DNA of 64,000 bases, taken from positions 3,509,329-3,573,328 of the forward strand of contig VXAI01000015.1 in NCBI GenBank assembly GCA_013399305.1, written 5' to 3'. A model generated the notes under the pieces. It saw only the letters and a program-made list of their open reading frames with translations. It was not told the DNA's origin and did no database searches. The position numbers were made by a program, and so were the translations under genes. Of this stretch, positions 37,087-49,223 are shown one piece after another (positions within the stretch are counted from its first letter, which is position 1; the number at the start of each line of letters is the position of its first letter). Origin of the DNA: Rostratula benghalensis. Taxonomy: Eukaryota > Chordata > Aves > Charadriiformes > Rostratulidae.

Positions 37087-37635
37087 TGTTGTGTGCTAGC
37101 TCTGGTGCACAGCTGCGTGCTCATTTTCCCCCCACTCTCCAGGAGGATAGGAGTAGAGGAAAGGAAGAATAAAAGCAAGAAAACTTGACAGTCGAGATAA
37201 AAAACCAACAAAAAATTGGATTAGTAAACGAAGGATAAGTGGAGGAAGTTAGAAGAAAACAACAAAATAAATTAAAAGACAGTCAGTCACTCACCGCATC
37301 CCACTGGTAGGCCAATACCCAGCCTGTTCCTAAGGAAGAAAATGGCTAACTCCCCTCAGATTCCTCCTCCTCCATTCTGTTACTGAGCATGATGTTATAT
37401 GGTATGAAATATCTCTTTAGTTAGTTCAGGTTATCTGCCCAGTTGCCCTCCACTTTATTCTGCACACCCCAGTCTATTCACCGGAGGGCAGAGTGAGAAA
37501 CAGAGAAGGCCTTCATGCTGTGCACCCGCTGTTCAGCAGAAGCTTAGAACTTCAGCATGTTACCAGTACTGTTTTGGTCATGCAATAAGTTTAAAACTTT
37601 TCTAAATGGTACAGACTGAAGAAGATATCTTGTTT
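37087..37635 (-). mobile_element. Decayed solo LTR of an avian endogenous retrovirus
   Basis: On the minus strand this follows the order of an ERV LTR abundant in neoavian genomes. Recognisable blocks on the plus strand are a C-run with GTGCTCATTTTCCCCCCAC near 37118, CCAATACCCAGCCTGTTCC near 37312-37330, TACTGAGCATGATGTTATAT at 37381-37400, and CAGCATGTTACCAGTACTG near 37552-37570. The CRE-like palindrome expected beside the promoter (TGACGTCA) is present as TGATGTTA at 37390-37397, which fits CpG decay. The TATA element that should follow it is gone: the interval between it and the GGGGAGTTAGCCAT block holds a GGA-rich insertion instead. No internal gag, pol or env sequence and no partner LTR were found, so it is a solo LTR. 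It should be transcriptionally dead. The right edge is vague and no target-site duplication could be confirmed. Confidence 0.75.
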
Positions 37636-40600
37636 CATGTTGCATTTTCCTTTTAAGTGATAGGGAAAGCTGCCATTGCAGTATCTGACTGAGCTACCAC
37701 GCTATGTGCTGAACCATGTTACTGCTTATGAAAACACCTTGTGCAGTATAATATGATACATAGCTTTAGGTCATTTCCTCTGGCTTTTGTAACTGCTATG
37801 CCGTGGTGCCCAAAGTATGGGTACAAATTTCCCCTGGATATTGTTCGGCAAAGCTGAGACTACTGCGTGGGAAAAGAAACCTTGAATAGTCAGGAAATAA
37901 ACTTACAAGATGAATGGCTTTAATACTTTCGTGAACCATTCTAAATCTACTTATACTAGAAATGCACATAATTATCCATAAAATAAATTGCCTTTGTGTC
38001 ATAATTGTCTTTGTTAATTACCTTTTTAGCAAATTCAAGGGTGAGAGGGTTGAATGCTTATGTCTATGTTTCTCAGTAGTGTGTGCTTATATTATTCTTG
38101 TTCATATTGATATGAATGCCCAGTTTAAAAGTTAGATACCCACTTTCCTCGAGTACCTCAATCAAAACCTGTGAAACCTGTGCTATCTGTAAATAAGAGT
38201 GCTTTATAATGGATGAGATCCATACGCCCGTCTCCTTCTGCAGTACTTACTCCAAATGGGAGAAAATGTTCCAAATAAAAGCTGCCTGCAATTAAAAATC
38301 ATATCACACCTTTACAATGCTTGCAGTGTTCTAAGGGCTTGTTTCCATGTTTTCTACCACAGGTGAAGACTGGATTGAAAAAAAGGCATATTATGGAACT
38401 GGGAAGAAGCGTAGTGAAAACTTGTTTTATGGCTAAGTGAAATCTATGAGAATAGCTGTAGAATTAACGTGATTTTCCTGCCTTAAGTGTTAAACTTTTT
38501 ATGCTCCAGAACTTGCTCAAGTTCTGGTTTATGAATAGAGAGAAGTTGAACAGCTAGACAGAGATTTCAGCTGCCTAGAGTGAGTTTGTCCTATTTAGTT
38601 AAGATTTATCATAACAGCATCCCAGCCGGGAGGCAAGGCCATTGCTGTACTAGCACTGTTCTTGTGTACTCTTTCTCTGACTAAACTTCTAGACAGATAA
38701 CAAAGGAGTTAGCAAATGTCACGAATCTGAATCTTAAGATGTGACTCTATGTTCTGCCCATGAAATGAGATGGTGTGCAAGTAGTATTCAAAAACTTGTA
38801 AATTATAGTAGGATGTGTCTATATTCCAATAATTTATTTGAGCTACACCAGAGAACTCTCGAGCGTCAGCAACTGTTCTGTAGTCATCTTGGTAACAAAA
38901 ATGTATATGGGCAGATCTCAGAAGTTAATTTCACAAAAACTCCCCAAAATTTTCACACCACAGAGAAGGGTTTGCACCCTCTATGAAGTAGGGAGCTTTT
39001 CTTACATAATCTGCTCAGTTTAAAACTTGAACTGCAGAACTCTGAATGTAGAAGAGAGTTTTCAGCACTGCCCAGAGCTCTTTCCTCTGGCTCTGGCAAT
39101 TCATGGGGGAAGCAGGGCTCCCTACTACTCACTGCTCAAAATGATCTTCCTTGAAAAAGAAATTAGCATCCAAGTTAACTTAGCTCTGCTGTGATTATCC
39201 CTGCTTCAAAGCTATATTGGAGTTACTGTGTGATCATTTGCTCTGTACTCTTAGCACAGCGATATCCTTTCTGACTTCTGGAAGCAAATGCAATAAGGCA
39301 GAAAGAATCAGCTTTCATCCTTTCCCACTGGATTACAGGATAATTTGTTTGGCCTCTGCACATGTGACGAATTATAGGGAAGGGACATGATAAGTACTTG
39401 CACTGAGAAAACCTCTCTAAGCTACTCCTGGAATGAAAGCAGCACTCTAGTTTTCATTTTTATCCCCAGACCACTCAGATTAACACGACAGAAAATGTCC
39501 TCTGTGTTCACTTAAGAGGTTTTTGTGCCTGGATGGAAGAGGAGTTAGAGGTTAACCGGAGTCAGAGCCTAGGCCAGCATGGAAGTGAAGACTATCGATT
39601 CAGTATGGATTGTATAATATGCCATAAAGAATGAGTACAGCTATTCTGCAGAGGACATTTCTACAGTCCTTTCTCTCTTTATGTGATTTCAAACAGAGTT
39701 CTGCACAGAGACTTTCTAACAGATTGGCACTTAGGCTTTTAGCTTTTCCCCTCCCCTGCTGTGTTTGCTGAGAAGAGACTGAAAATTTGGTCAGTCCAAG
39801 GCTCAAGATAAGGCATCAGAATACCTATATGAAACCTTATGTACTACAGAATCCTGATAGTAAACCAAAAAACATAATATTGAGAATTCTCAGTGCCCTG
39901 GAACCCCCTTTAGCTAGAACTGTTAAAGCTGGCTGAGCTTGGAGTAAAAAACGTAACAGCTCTTTGAATCTAGAAGGGACAAATTAATTTAAATTGGCAG
40001 AGGATTTAAAACGTGAAGGTGATGCAAAGCAACATTAGAGCCCAAATTCTCACATGGTCTGAACTAATGTATATCAATGACTCCTGTTAAGCTATTCTAG
40101 CTTCCTGAACAGCAAAGTATTTGGCTCTGGATTTTGTTATCTGTCCAGAGATCTGCTGAAGGAGCCAGTGATACAGAGAGCTGTTCAGGACTGGGTGAAG
40201 ACTTCTGAATCTATATGTTAAGATTGGTGGTTTGGCCAGTATTGCACTGTTGTGGAGTTTGTGGGGAGTTTTTTGTCCAGACCAAACCTTTTAAAAGTTT
40301 TTCTTATTTTCCAGGCAAAAAAAGAAAAATAAATAATTTTTTATTAAATTTCCTCATTTATCCCTTGTATTTCCTCATTTATCTAGAAAGGCCACAAGAA
40401 ATGAGCGGAAAAAAGATAACAGAGTCCTGTTCTGCTGTAGGTGAACAGCAGATTTTACAGCAAGGACTGCAGTAGGCTGCCCAGTGCCTCTGTGCTGATG
40501 GTATAAGGGCATTTGGCTTATCTTCCATGTCTCACCATTTCATACACATTACTAAAATAAAAATTGTAAATATTATTTTTTTTTTGTATGTGTGTATGTG

Positions 40601-42605
40601 GGTGGTTCTTTTAGCCAGATTCTGAATATCTTAGTAGCCATACCTGGATTGTAAGTTCTCTTGACAGTCATTCTGGCTTGCTAATTGTTGCCTCATGGAG
40701 AGTTGGGGAGTAATTGCTTTGGAGAGATCTCCCCTGTGCTGGAGTTCCCTGTTCTGAACTTTCTTTGGCTGCTATTTACCACTTCTGTCAAACTCCATCA
40801 GTGTCTGTGCTGCTGCATCAGAAGCAGTAACTGGATGCTGAAGTGAAAGTGTCCTCTTTCCCACTTTAATAATGCCCCACTCTTAATGTTACCTGGTGAG
40901 GGTTAGCATCATTTGGAGGGAAGGCAGAGCTGTGATACTTGGGCAGCAGTTGCAGACTGGGCAATGTGTTAAATATTGGTACTTGTCAGGTAGTAATGTA
41001 CCTAGCATCTTCTCTTGGGGTTTCAGGGGTGTGATATTTATTTTTCAGGAGGTATTTCTAATGAGAGCATTTCTTAACTATTTTAGTCTTCTGTGCAGCT
41101 CAGAAAACAGAGAGAAACTGCTGCATGTAAAAGGCTTAAGGGGACAACCAAGGAAAGTTTCCTTGGTCTGTCAGACTTCTCCTTTGCTTTCATTTATTGA
41201 CATCCTTCTTATCAGAGTGCTCTAAGAAAGCAACAGTAAACTATAATTGTAGAAGAAAGTGCTCCTAGGTAATATTTTTAGTCTGTATAAAACCATGTAC
41301 TTCTTCCAGCTCAGTGTCATTTCTGTGAGCATATCTGCAATCAAGAAATAATAGCACATCCTGTTTGTCAGTTAGCTGTTTGCTTCAAGATGTGAGTCCA
41401 GATGTCTACCAGAAAACAGATGTATAACCTGCACAAAACCAGATAAGACAGCTATATTATTCAGTGTATAAGTAAATCCTACTGCATCCCATATTCTCCA
41501 TGCTTAAAAAAAAAGCTTTATTTTTTCACTCAAGAAAATATGGTACAATGACATCACACTTTCTGCTATTTTTGAAATCTCCCTAATTTCCTTGCCTAAT
41601 AAATTGCCCAGTACTTGTTTGAGGAGAGTTAATAGTCTTTGTTCAGAAGTTCTGTTTCTTCAAACACAGAAATATATTCTATACTGTTACTCCTTGTTAG
41701 CTTTATTTGTTATTTCAATGTCTTCTATTTTCAGCATTGAGATCCATATCTCTTTTAACACACTAATTCTTTTTGCTGACCTAGTGCTAATACTACAGTA
41801 ACACTGTCAACCTTTTAAGTATGGCAAATCTGGCACGATGCACTTTGAAAGTCCAAAGAGAGAAAGAATTCCAGAAAGTTACGTAAAGGGGGTGATGAGC
41901 ATTGTCTGATTCAGAGATGTCAACATCTCTGTTGGCAGGAATCTTGTTGTCAATGAAAATTGAATCAGAACACCAAGTGAATTTAGATAGTACAGATGGG
42001 TAGAAAAGTCAGCAACGGAAATCTTACAGACAGCAAAGGGCCAAGAAAGGACGTAAAGCTGGTGGTGTAGCCCTCAAACTTCATCCTAGGTGATACTTGG
42101 ATGGCTGAGAGGCCTCTGCACTTCCATTGCCTATCTATATAGTGGGAACAGAGAAACTTGTATAAAAATATTGTGCTGTCTTTCCTTAAAATCTACAACC
42201 TTGGGTCCCCTGGATGTCTGGAAGCTACGGATCCAACTGAGTGAAGGGGAAAACTGGTGTTATACAACAGGTCTATATTGTGTGGTTTACTTCCATACAC
42301 GTATGGATTTCCTCACTTATGTATGGGTTTACTTGCACATATGTAAGGTAAGTCAGAGTTCGCATTTTAAATAGGTTAAAAACTGGGACCTGTAGTAAGA
42401 AGCTACAGAGCCACTGGATAGTAAGAAAAGACTGGAGCTAATGGGGGCCATAACATTTACTGTTTTTTTCTTGGTCCCCTCTTTCATGCTGAGGGCTTCA
42501 TACAGTTAGGCTTAACCAAAGTGTGAAGTTTTCAGGTGAAAACTGGAGGATCCAGTTTTCTGAAAAAGCTGTGAGGTCTGGTATTAACAAGGGCCGGTGT
42601 CAAGT

Positions 42606-42705
42606 GGGTTTCTTTGTTTTGGGGGGGGGGGGTGTTGTTTGTTTTGGTTGCAGTTTTTCCTGGTGTGTTTTTGTTTGTTTGTTTTTTTCTTTTTGAGCAT
42701 GGGCC
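42606..42705 (+). repeat. G/T-rich low-complexity tract with G12
   Basis: Almost only G and T for about 100 bases, including G12 at 42621-42632 and TTTGTTTG-type words. It is the mirror image in composition of the A/C-rich tract at 13643-13730. The Gly/Phe/Leu-rich N-terminus of the overlapping open frame comes from this tract. Confidence 0.9.
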
Positions 42706-45700
42706 TTTATAACAAGGCTACAATTGGAGCTGGTGGTCAAGTGATGGTTAGGCAATGCAGGTTTTATATGCATGGGTTTGATAAAGGTGTTGCTTGCTGC
42801 CTTAGATATGCAATATATTTATTGTCTTGTTCCTTAGCATTTTGGCTGCGTCTCAGAATATTTCATCTGTCACTGTGCCTTTATCATTGTTGTCTAAATG
42901 GCACTGCTTCCTTTAGGTCATTAATGCTACCAGAATTCTGGAGTGAAATTATTTCTCCATCAAAGTTGCTGAACTCCTTCCTTATCTTCTCAGTAAATAA
43001 AACTGGTAAATTTATTGGAGAGCATGGTCAGAAATTTGCATGCCCTTATTCTACAGTTCTGTGCCCTCCATGACAGTACTTGGTTGATTAACAGTAGATC
43101 CATCCAGGAGCATTAGTGTAGAATGTAAAAGTATGTTTTAGAATAGTAATGAGACCTTGTCTTTCTGCAGTTAAAATAATTAAGCTCTTACTCATTCTCT
43201 TCTCATATGTCAGGGCTTCTTTTTCTACTCCTGACTGATGAATTTGAAAAAAGTGTATTTCCTGCCTTTGACTATTAGTATTAAATTTTTCTGTTTCTAA
43301 GAAAGAAAAGTAACTCATGAAAATACTGAATGAAATGGTCAGCTAGTGAAAGTAGAAAAAGTGTTTTCCATCCCTTCCTTCCCCCCACCTCCCCTTGCAT
43401 CCAAAAGGGAAAGTAATTTTCCAAAATTGTGTATGGCAAAGATCCAATTTCCTGTCCCCAGTATATTACAGCTTATGCAGATATATACACTGACATGGTC
43501 AAAATTGCGTATACTCTGTCACCGCCTGATGGCATTGTAGCTGTGTCATGCTCTTTCAGGGCTTTTTTTGTTGTTGGTACTATTAGCACATCCTGACTCT
43601 GAGGCTAAAAGTCCTTTTTATATCCCAATAGATGGTCAGGTGCATAATTAAAATGTAAAATTCCACCAGGATGAAAAGCTTATCTTTATAAGCTACTTTG
43701 CTGCTTATGACTGCATTATATGGCGCAATGCAAGTTTTTCCAAATACTTAAAAATTTCCAGTGAATTATCCTTGTAGAAATTTCATGAGATCTGAGAATG
43801 AGATGAAAAGCAGAAATTAGTCTATTTTAGTAATGAGGCGTTGAGGCACAGTAAGACTATGGCATTCTTTGAAGCTAATATTAAGCAACTAAAGACAACA
43901 GGGAATATTCAAGGCCAAAATGTTCATTAATTTCCAGTTTGACAATAACATCTCATAGTTTATTAACCAAGACAGTTTTAAGTGGAGCTCAAAACATTTT
44001 TATTGAGGGGAAATGGAAGAGCCAAATGAAAAGTAAAGGTGATTTTAACATATCTTCCCCTGTCACACTGGAAATACAAATTAGATTTGGTTTATAGAGA
44101 GCAGGATCAAAGATGCAAGTTCTGCTAGACTTAGAACAAGAAGGTTCTAAGGAATAATGTGCTTGTCTATATTTTGAATTTAAGGAACAGTTATCTGGTG
44201 AAATCCTGAAGTTCGGCAACAACAAAAAAAATCAATAGTTCTGGTAACCCTGCAACATGAAGGGCTGTGCTTTTGTATTCTTTGCTAGAGCATAAAATTA
44301 ATTCCTGCTTTTGAATGCATTTTATCACAAATGTAAGTGATTTAATGTCCTTAAAAGAAAACTTAGCATCCTGCAGTGAACAGTTTTGCTAATCTTTGAG
44401 GTCTTCATCACAACCAGGGAGAATAATGGAAACTCTAAGAGAGGCAGAAGAAAGGAGAAAATGTGGTTTCATCTTGAGAGAAATTCCTGGTCCATGTGGT
44501 CTTACACTGCTTCTTTGGAGAAACTGGAATGTTCTATATCTAGTAATTTAAAAAACCGTGAATAGCAAATTTCTAAAAATGAGAAATCTTATTAATAAAC
44601 AAGGTGATGAAACCTAAACTTCAAATGAGCAGCATGAGATCGATTTCTGTACAGCTTTATAATATTTTGACATTTCCTAATGGTTTCCATATTGATCTCC
44701 AAATAGAAGAGAGATGTCTTTTTACCAGAGGGATAACTGAAACAGTTGCAATTTAAGGTCTGAATTAGAAAATTCTTATTGTTTCCTGTTTTTGTAGAAC
44801 TGAAAACTTTCAGTAATGCCAGTGGTTGAGTATTGATTGATGTCTTGGATAGACAGTCTCTGCCAGCATTTTCTCATCCTCATACTCATCGAGTGCTGTT
44901 CTGCCTGAGCTTTCTCCCAGAAGTAGGATTTTTGCATTTTTCAAATAGAAACCCAGTGATAAGATCTACAGTTGTAAGATGTTCTGTCAAAGAGCTCTTT
45001 GCTCCTGGAGCCATCAACATGTGTGGTTTCATCACAGAAAGCAAGCAAGCAGCTGCTGACAGCAAGGAGCAGTAGGGTAGCAACAGGGGGCTTAATTATG
45101 CCCAAACTGCACAATATTTAAGTGCACCTGGCACCCTTAGGTAGGTGGCATATGTTTTTATTACAAAGATGTCTGTGAAAAAAGCTATTTAGGCTGTAGC
45201 AAATACTCCAAAAAGGCATTTTATCACTGTAAATGCTAATTCATTGAGTCTGACGAGGTATGATTTTTGAAGTGTGTCCTCCAGGTATCAGGTAACACTT
45301 GTAGAAGTAAAGTTTCAACATGGCAGGTTTGCTAAGTGAAAAGCAAGGTGTTTATGGAGAAGCCCAATTACCAGGAGCTACATGCAACTCTGCAGCATGG
45401 TGCATTGCTCACATGCGGCCTGTCTTGGGCAGAACATCTGAGGTTGAACATACAGCACGGTGCCAGTGGGAAAGAAGAACCATCAGTTTGGTGTGCACAA
45501 TGCTCTGAGAGAGTCAGGGTGACCTCACCCCTCTTCTGACTCTTTTGAGGCAATGTGTCTTTTACTAGGGCATTTACCTCTGGCCTCTGACATGAGTGTC
45601 CTCTGTAAGGGGTTATAGGACTGTGAAGGGTTTTATTTTCTCTGTGCCTTCTGTTTGCTCTTACTGGAATCAGCCATGCCCTTGTTTGCCTTTTGTGCCC

Positions 45701-47715
45701 TGAACAAGCTCAGTGTTCAGACTAAGCAGATCTTTTGTCCTACTGCTCGTGCTGTCATTTCCTAATCCAAAACCTCTGAGTCAATGGAAGGAATGAATTC
45801 ACTGGCTTTTAGCAATTCTGTCAGGAAGCTGAGCAGTGGAGGGATGAAAGTTAAGGGTTTGTTTTCAGCCTTCTGTCAGTTTTGGATTAAAAAAAGAACA
45901 AGTGATTTTTATTTTGTAAGTGCATTGTACATACTCATGTATGTATTTATAGTTTATTTCCTGGCCCATTGAAGAATGAAAAAAAACATGCCTTAAATGA
46001 ACAAACCTTGACTCTGTTGTCCATATTTCAGGTTGTCTCAATAAAATTTGAGCATTTAGAGAAGATGGCATTTAATTCAGAGTTTAATTAGTCCAATTTT
46101 AATTAGTTTAATTTTTATTTTTTTTATAAAAAAAGTCTCATTTGATTAGAAAAAGCTTAGCTGGATGCAACGTAGATGTTAAACTGGTAAACGTGGATCA
46201 GGCAACTGGCTAATGTTGTAGAGTTAATTTTATTTCCTTTGAATGCAGCCATGCTGTATCTAAGAAGGATTTCTAGAATTGTCACTCTTTAATGAGAAAA
46301 CTATCATTACTCTATTAATAATTTGTAGCATTTTTGTGGTATTCCTGTAAAGGCTGGGTTTTCATTCCCTAACATCAAGAATTTTCCCCAAGCCTGGTAA
46401 GTTTTCTGCTTGCTCAGCATATTTAAATGGCTGACTTTGAGAATATGCTGTGTTAAAATTCTGATTTATATTTTCTGTGGCATAAGGTGTAAATTTTTAA
46501 AGGTGGCATTAAAGCTTAAGTAAACTTCTTAGTGCATTCTGATCTTCCCAACCCTTGAGGTGAAAAATAGTGTGGGGAACACCAATGAATTTTAAGTTTC
46601 CCTAACTTTCTTATTTTGAGGAAGTAATGACATTCTGAGAAGTTTTTGTAATAACAAGAGTAAAACTAAGTGAGTCAATTAAAATAATATGTGACTTACC
46701 GATAACTTCTCAAGAAATAAAGCATGTTTTCACAGAAATAGGAAGAAATAAATTTTACATTAACTAAAGGCTTCTTAGGATCTTTTGTATGCTGAAATTA
46801 AAAACCATCTCAGTTTTGAGATGCTAACAGTTGATCCAGTATTCTCTAATGCTCTCCAAGTGTTTCTCTGGAGACTTTCAGTTCTTGGAGAAAAGATGAC
46901 TGTGGTAGAATTCTAACACAATTAAATGTATCAAGATCAGAAGGTTAGAACTGTACATCGTTGAAAAAAAAAATCCAGGAATTTTGAAGTGAGCAATGAA
47001 AAACCTCAGGGTGTTGTTAATATGTTCCTCTACGTGTCAGGATTTTTCATATGAAATTCCCCTCATCTGAATGGCTGAATATATTATTTTAATGGAGAGG
47101 GATCTTATTCTACATCACACTTTAAAATTCCGAATTTGTTGTTGGAACAATGTCTGAAGACTTTAGGGAAAAGCTGGAATGCTTTCCATGGCATAAAACC
47201 AAAGTATTTTAATAGTGTATTGTTAAATGACACTATCTACAACAAAGTCCTTCATTTCAAACCAAAAGGTATAAATCTTAGCCTGATAGTCCTTGTAATC
47301 ATGTTGTACCTTTCATAATTCTGACACACTATCCCGTTGCAGAACGTTTTAAATGGAGCTTGAAACATGTCTAATTTAGGAAATATTTACATATAATCAA
47401 GGAAACATGACAGGGAAATCTATTTAGTAGCAATGCAATCAGCACTGTAATTGATATTGGAAATCTTTCTAAGAGGACACAGTTAGTTTAGCAAAACAGT
47501 TATGGCTGCATATATTGCACACAGAGGAAACCAGCAAATTGCACAGCTTATTTATTTACCACCTTCATGATTATAAGTAATACTACTGTGTGGGTGATGT
47601 TTTTCCCCAATTTGGCAAATTAGCTTTGTTGTGACTCAGTAGACCAAACTGCATTTTGTGCTTGTTACTCTTTTCATGGTTCATGTCTGGGGGGAGTCAG
47701 GTTTCTGACTATGGC

Positions 47716-47940
47716 TCACGATATTCCTGTAGTGCTTCCAAGTAACTGGAGATTTTCTGGGGAAAAATTGGTCTGGCGTTGCAGCCTGTGTATTGCTGGC
47801 AATTTTGGAGGTTGAGGGGCAGAGATTTGTGCCAACTGAGCAGGCTGCTGGGAAGAATGATAATGAAGAGGTTTAGCACTGGTTGTTTGTGATGTTTTCC
47901 TACTGAAGGAATTTCTTCCTCTTTTTGCCACATTTCTCAA
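47716..47940 (-). other. Segment open in two minus-strand frames
   Basis: Two overlapping minus-strand frames (47716-47940 and 47709-47933) are both open for 74 codons. One gives a Ser/Gln/Pro-rich peptide (SQTTSAKPLHYHSSQQPAQL, then PQPPKLPAIHRLQRQ) that looks like a disordered protein segment; the other does not. On the minus strand a possible donor GAATATC|GTGAGC lies just before the end. A weak acceptor, TTCCTTCAG, lies near the start with a poor pyrimidine tract. It may be chance or a decayed exon. No family recognised. Confidence 0.2.
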
Positions 47941-49202
47941 AGATACCCATCAGTAGCAGCATGGAACACCCTCACCAGCTCTAGGTACTTGGTGTTAGCC
48001 CAGTGTCAGTGGCTAGAGACCCCTGGGGTTTGTGAGAGCCAAGTTTTCTCCACTGAAAAGCCGAGAATAAGTTTGGACAGAACTTGCTGTCTGTTTGTCA
48101 ACAGGATTGCATAAGCTTTGCCCACTGTTTTTCCTTTAATTCCTCAGTGTTAAATTCCTACTTGGTTTTATGGCAGGTATAATTTTCGCTTTCTATAGTT
48201 CCATTGATGTACAAATATTGAAGAAGCTAATTTGCTTGTAGGCAATGTTTTATTAAATACATTTCTGTCATTCATGTATCCAGCAAGACGCTGATTCTTG
48301 GATAACAGCCACATTTTTATAATGCGGTAGCGTAGTGCTGGCTGTTTTGGTCTGATCGGTGCCTAGGAGACGAGGATTTTGCCACTTACTGAAAGTAGCT
48401 GTGAAAATAATAGATACAGCTCTAGGCTTGAAATGTCGATGCAGTTTATTTCCATTTGTTTTTTAGTTATCTTGGTTCTTTTCTTAAGCACACTAGTATC
48501 TGTTGTTTGCCAAAGGGAATAGGCTATAAATCAAAATCTTCTGGCTCCTGTGTTAATCAAGAACTCATAACTCAACTCCTCTTTTTTTTTTAACATATAT
48601 TTTAAATACTGACACATGCAACATTTTTTGAGCCAGCTGCTAAAAGTTCCCTTCATGTGACTTAGTGACAGCCTGAGTAGCTGTACCAGCACAGAAAAAT
48701 ACAGTCTTTCCTTTAATTTTCATTGCTGTGGTTATGTGAGTTTGTTAATAATTTGTTGGAGTGTTCAATGTAAAAAGCTATAAACCTCATATTGGTCCAA
48801 ACAAAAAATGTAGTGAGAGACTGAGAAAAGCACAACATGACAATAAAAGAATAACCAGGGTCTTAGCGCTACTAGAGAACTGTGGGATTCTGATTGTCTA
48901 GAAATACCTCAGAAGCTGAGGAAAAGAAAAAGAAAAGGCCCTAATTCTCCAATACTTAATGAGCTCTCTAGCTGTGACAAAGGGTCATGGTGTTTAAATC
49001 TCTGATACTTTGAGGAATGGAATCTATACTTCTTCCAGAAGGTGTAATGTATTTCTATAGAAATCGCTCCAAAGGTTTAAAAATACTTATTTATGCTTTT
49101 TATAGCATTCAATATTCTGGGAGAATAAATACCTAAAAAATTTAATAAGATGGTTTAAACCCAAATATAAGCATGCTGTTTTCTAGTCAGTTCTTTTGAG
49201 TG

Positions 49203-49223
49203 AGTGTGTGTATATATATATAT
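49203..49223. repeat. Short GT/AT microsatellite
   Basis: AGTGTGTGTATATATATATAT: a GT run passing into an AT run. Confidence 0.85.

Noticed and set aside
38200..38285. Possible old amniote repeat (CTGCAGTACTTACTCCAAAT)
   Set aside because: A single word match of about 20 bases without the expected neighbours.
42597..43073. A 158-codon plus-strand frame as a membrane protein gene
   Set aside because: Its hydrophobic start is the G/T-rich low-complexity tract, and the remainder has no recognisable domain.
43830..43870. MIR-like words (AATGAGGCGTTGAGGCACAG)
   Set aside because: Only one block matches and the neighbouring core words are missing; too short to support.
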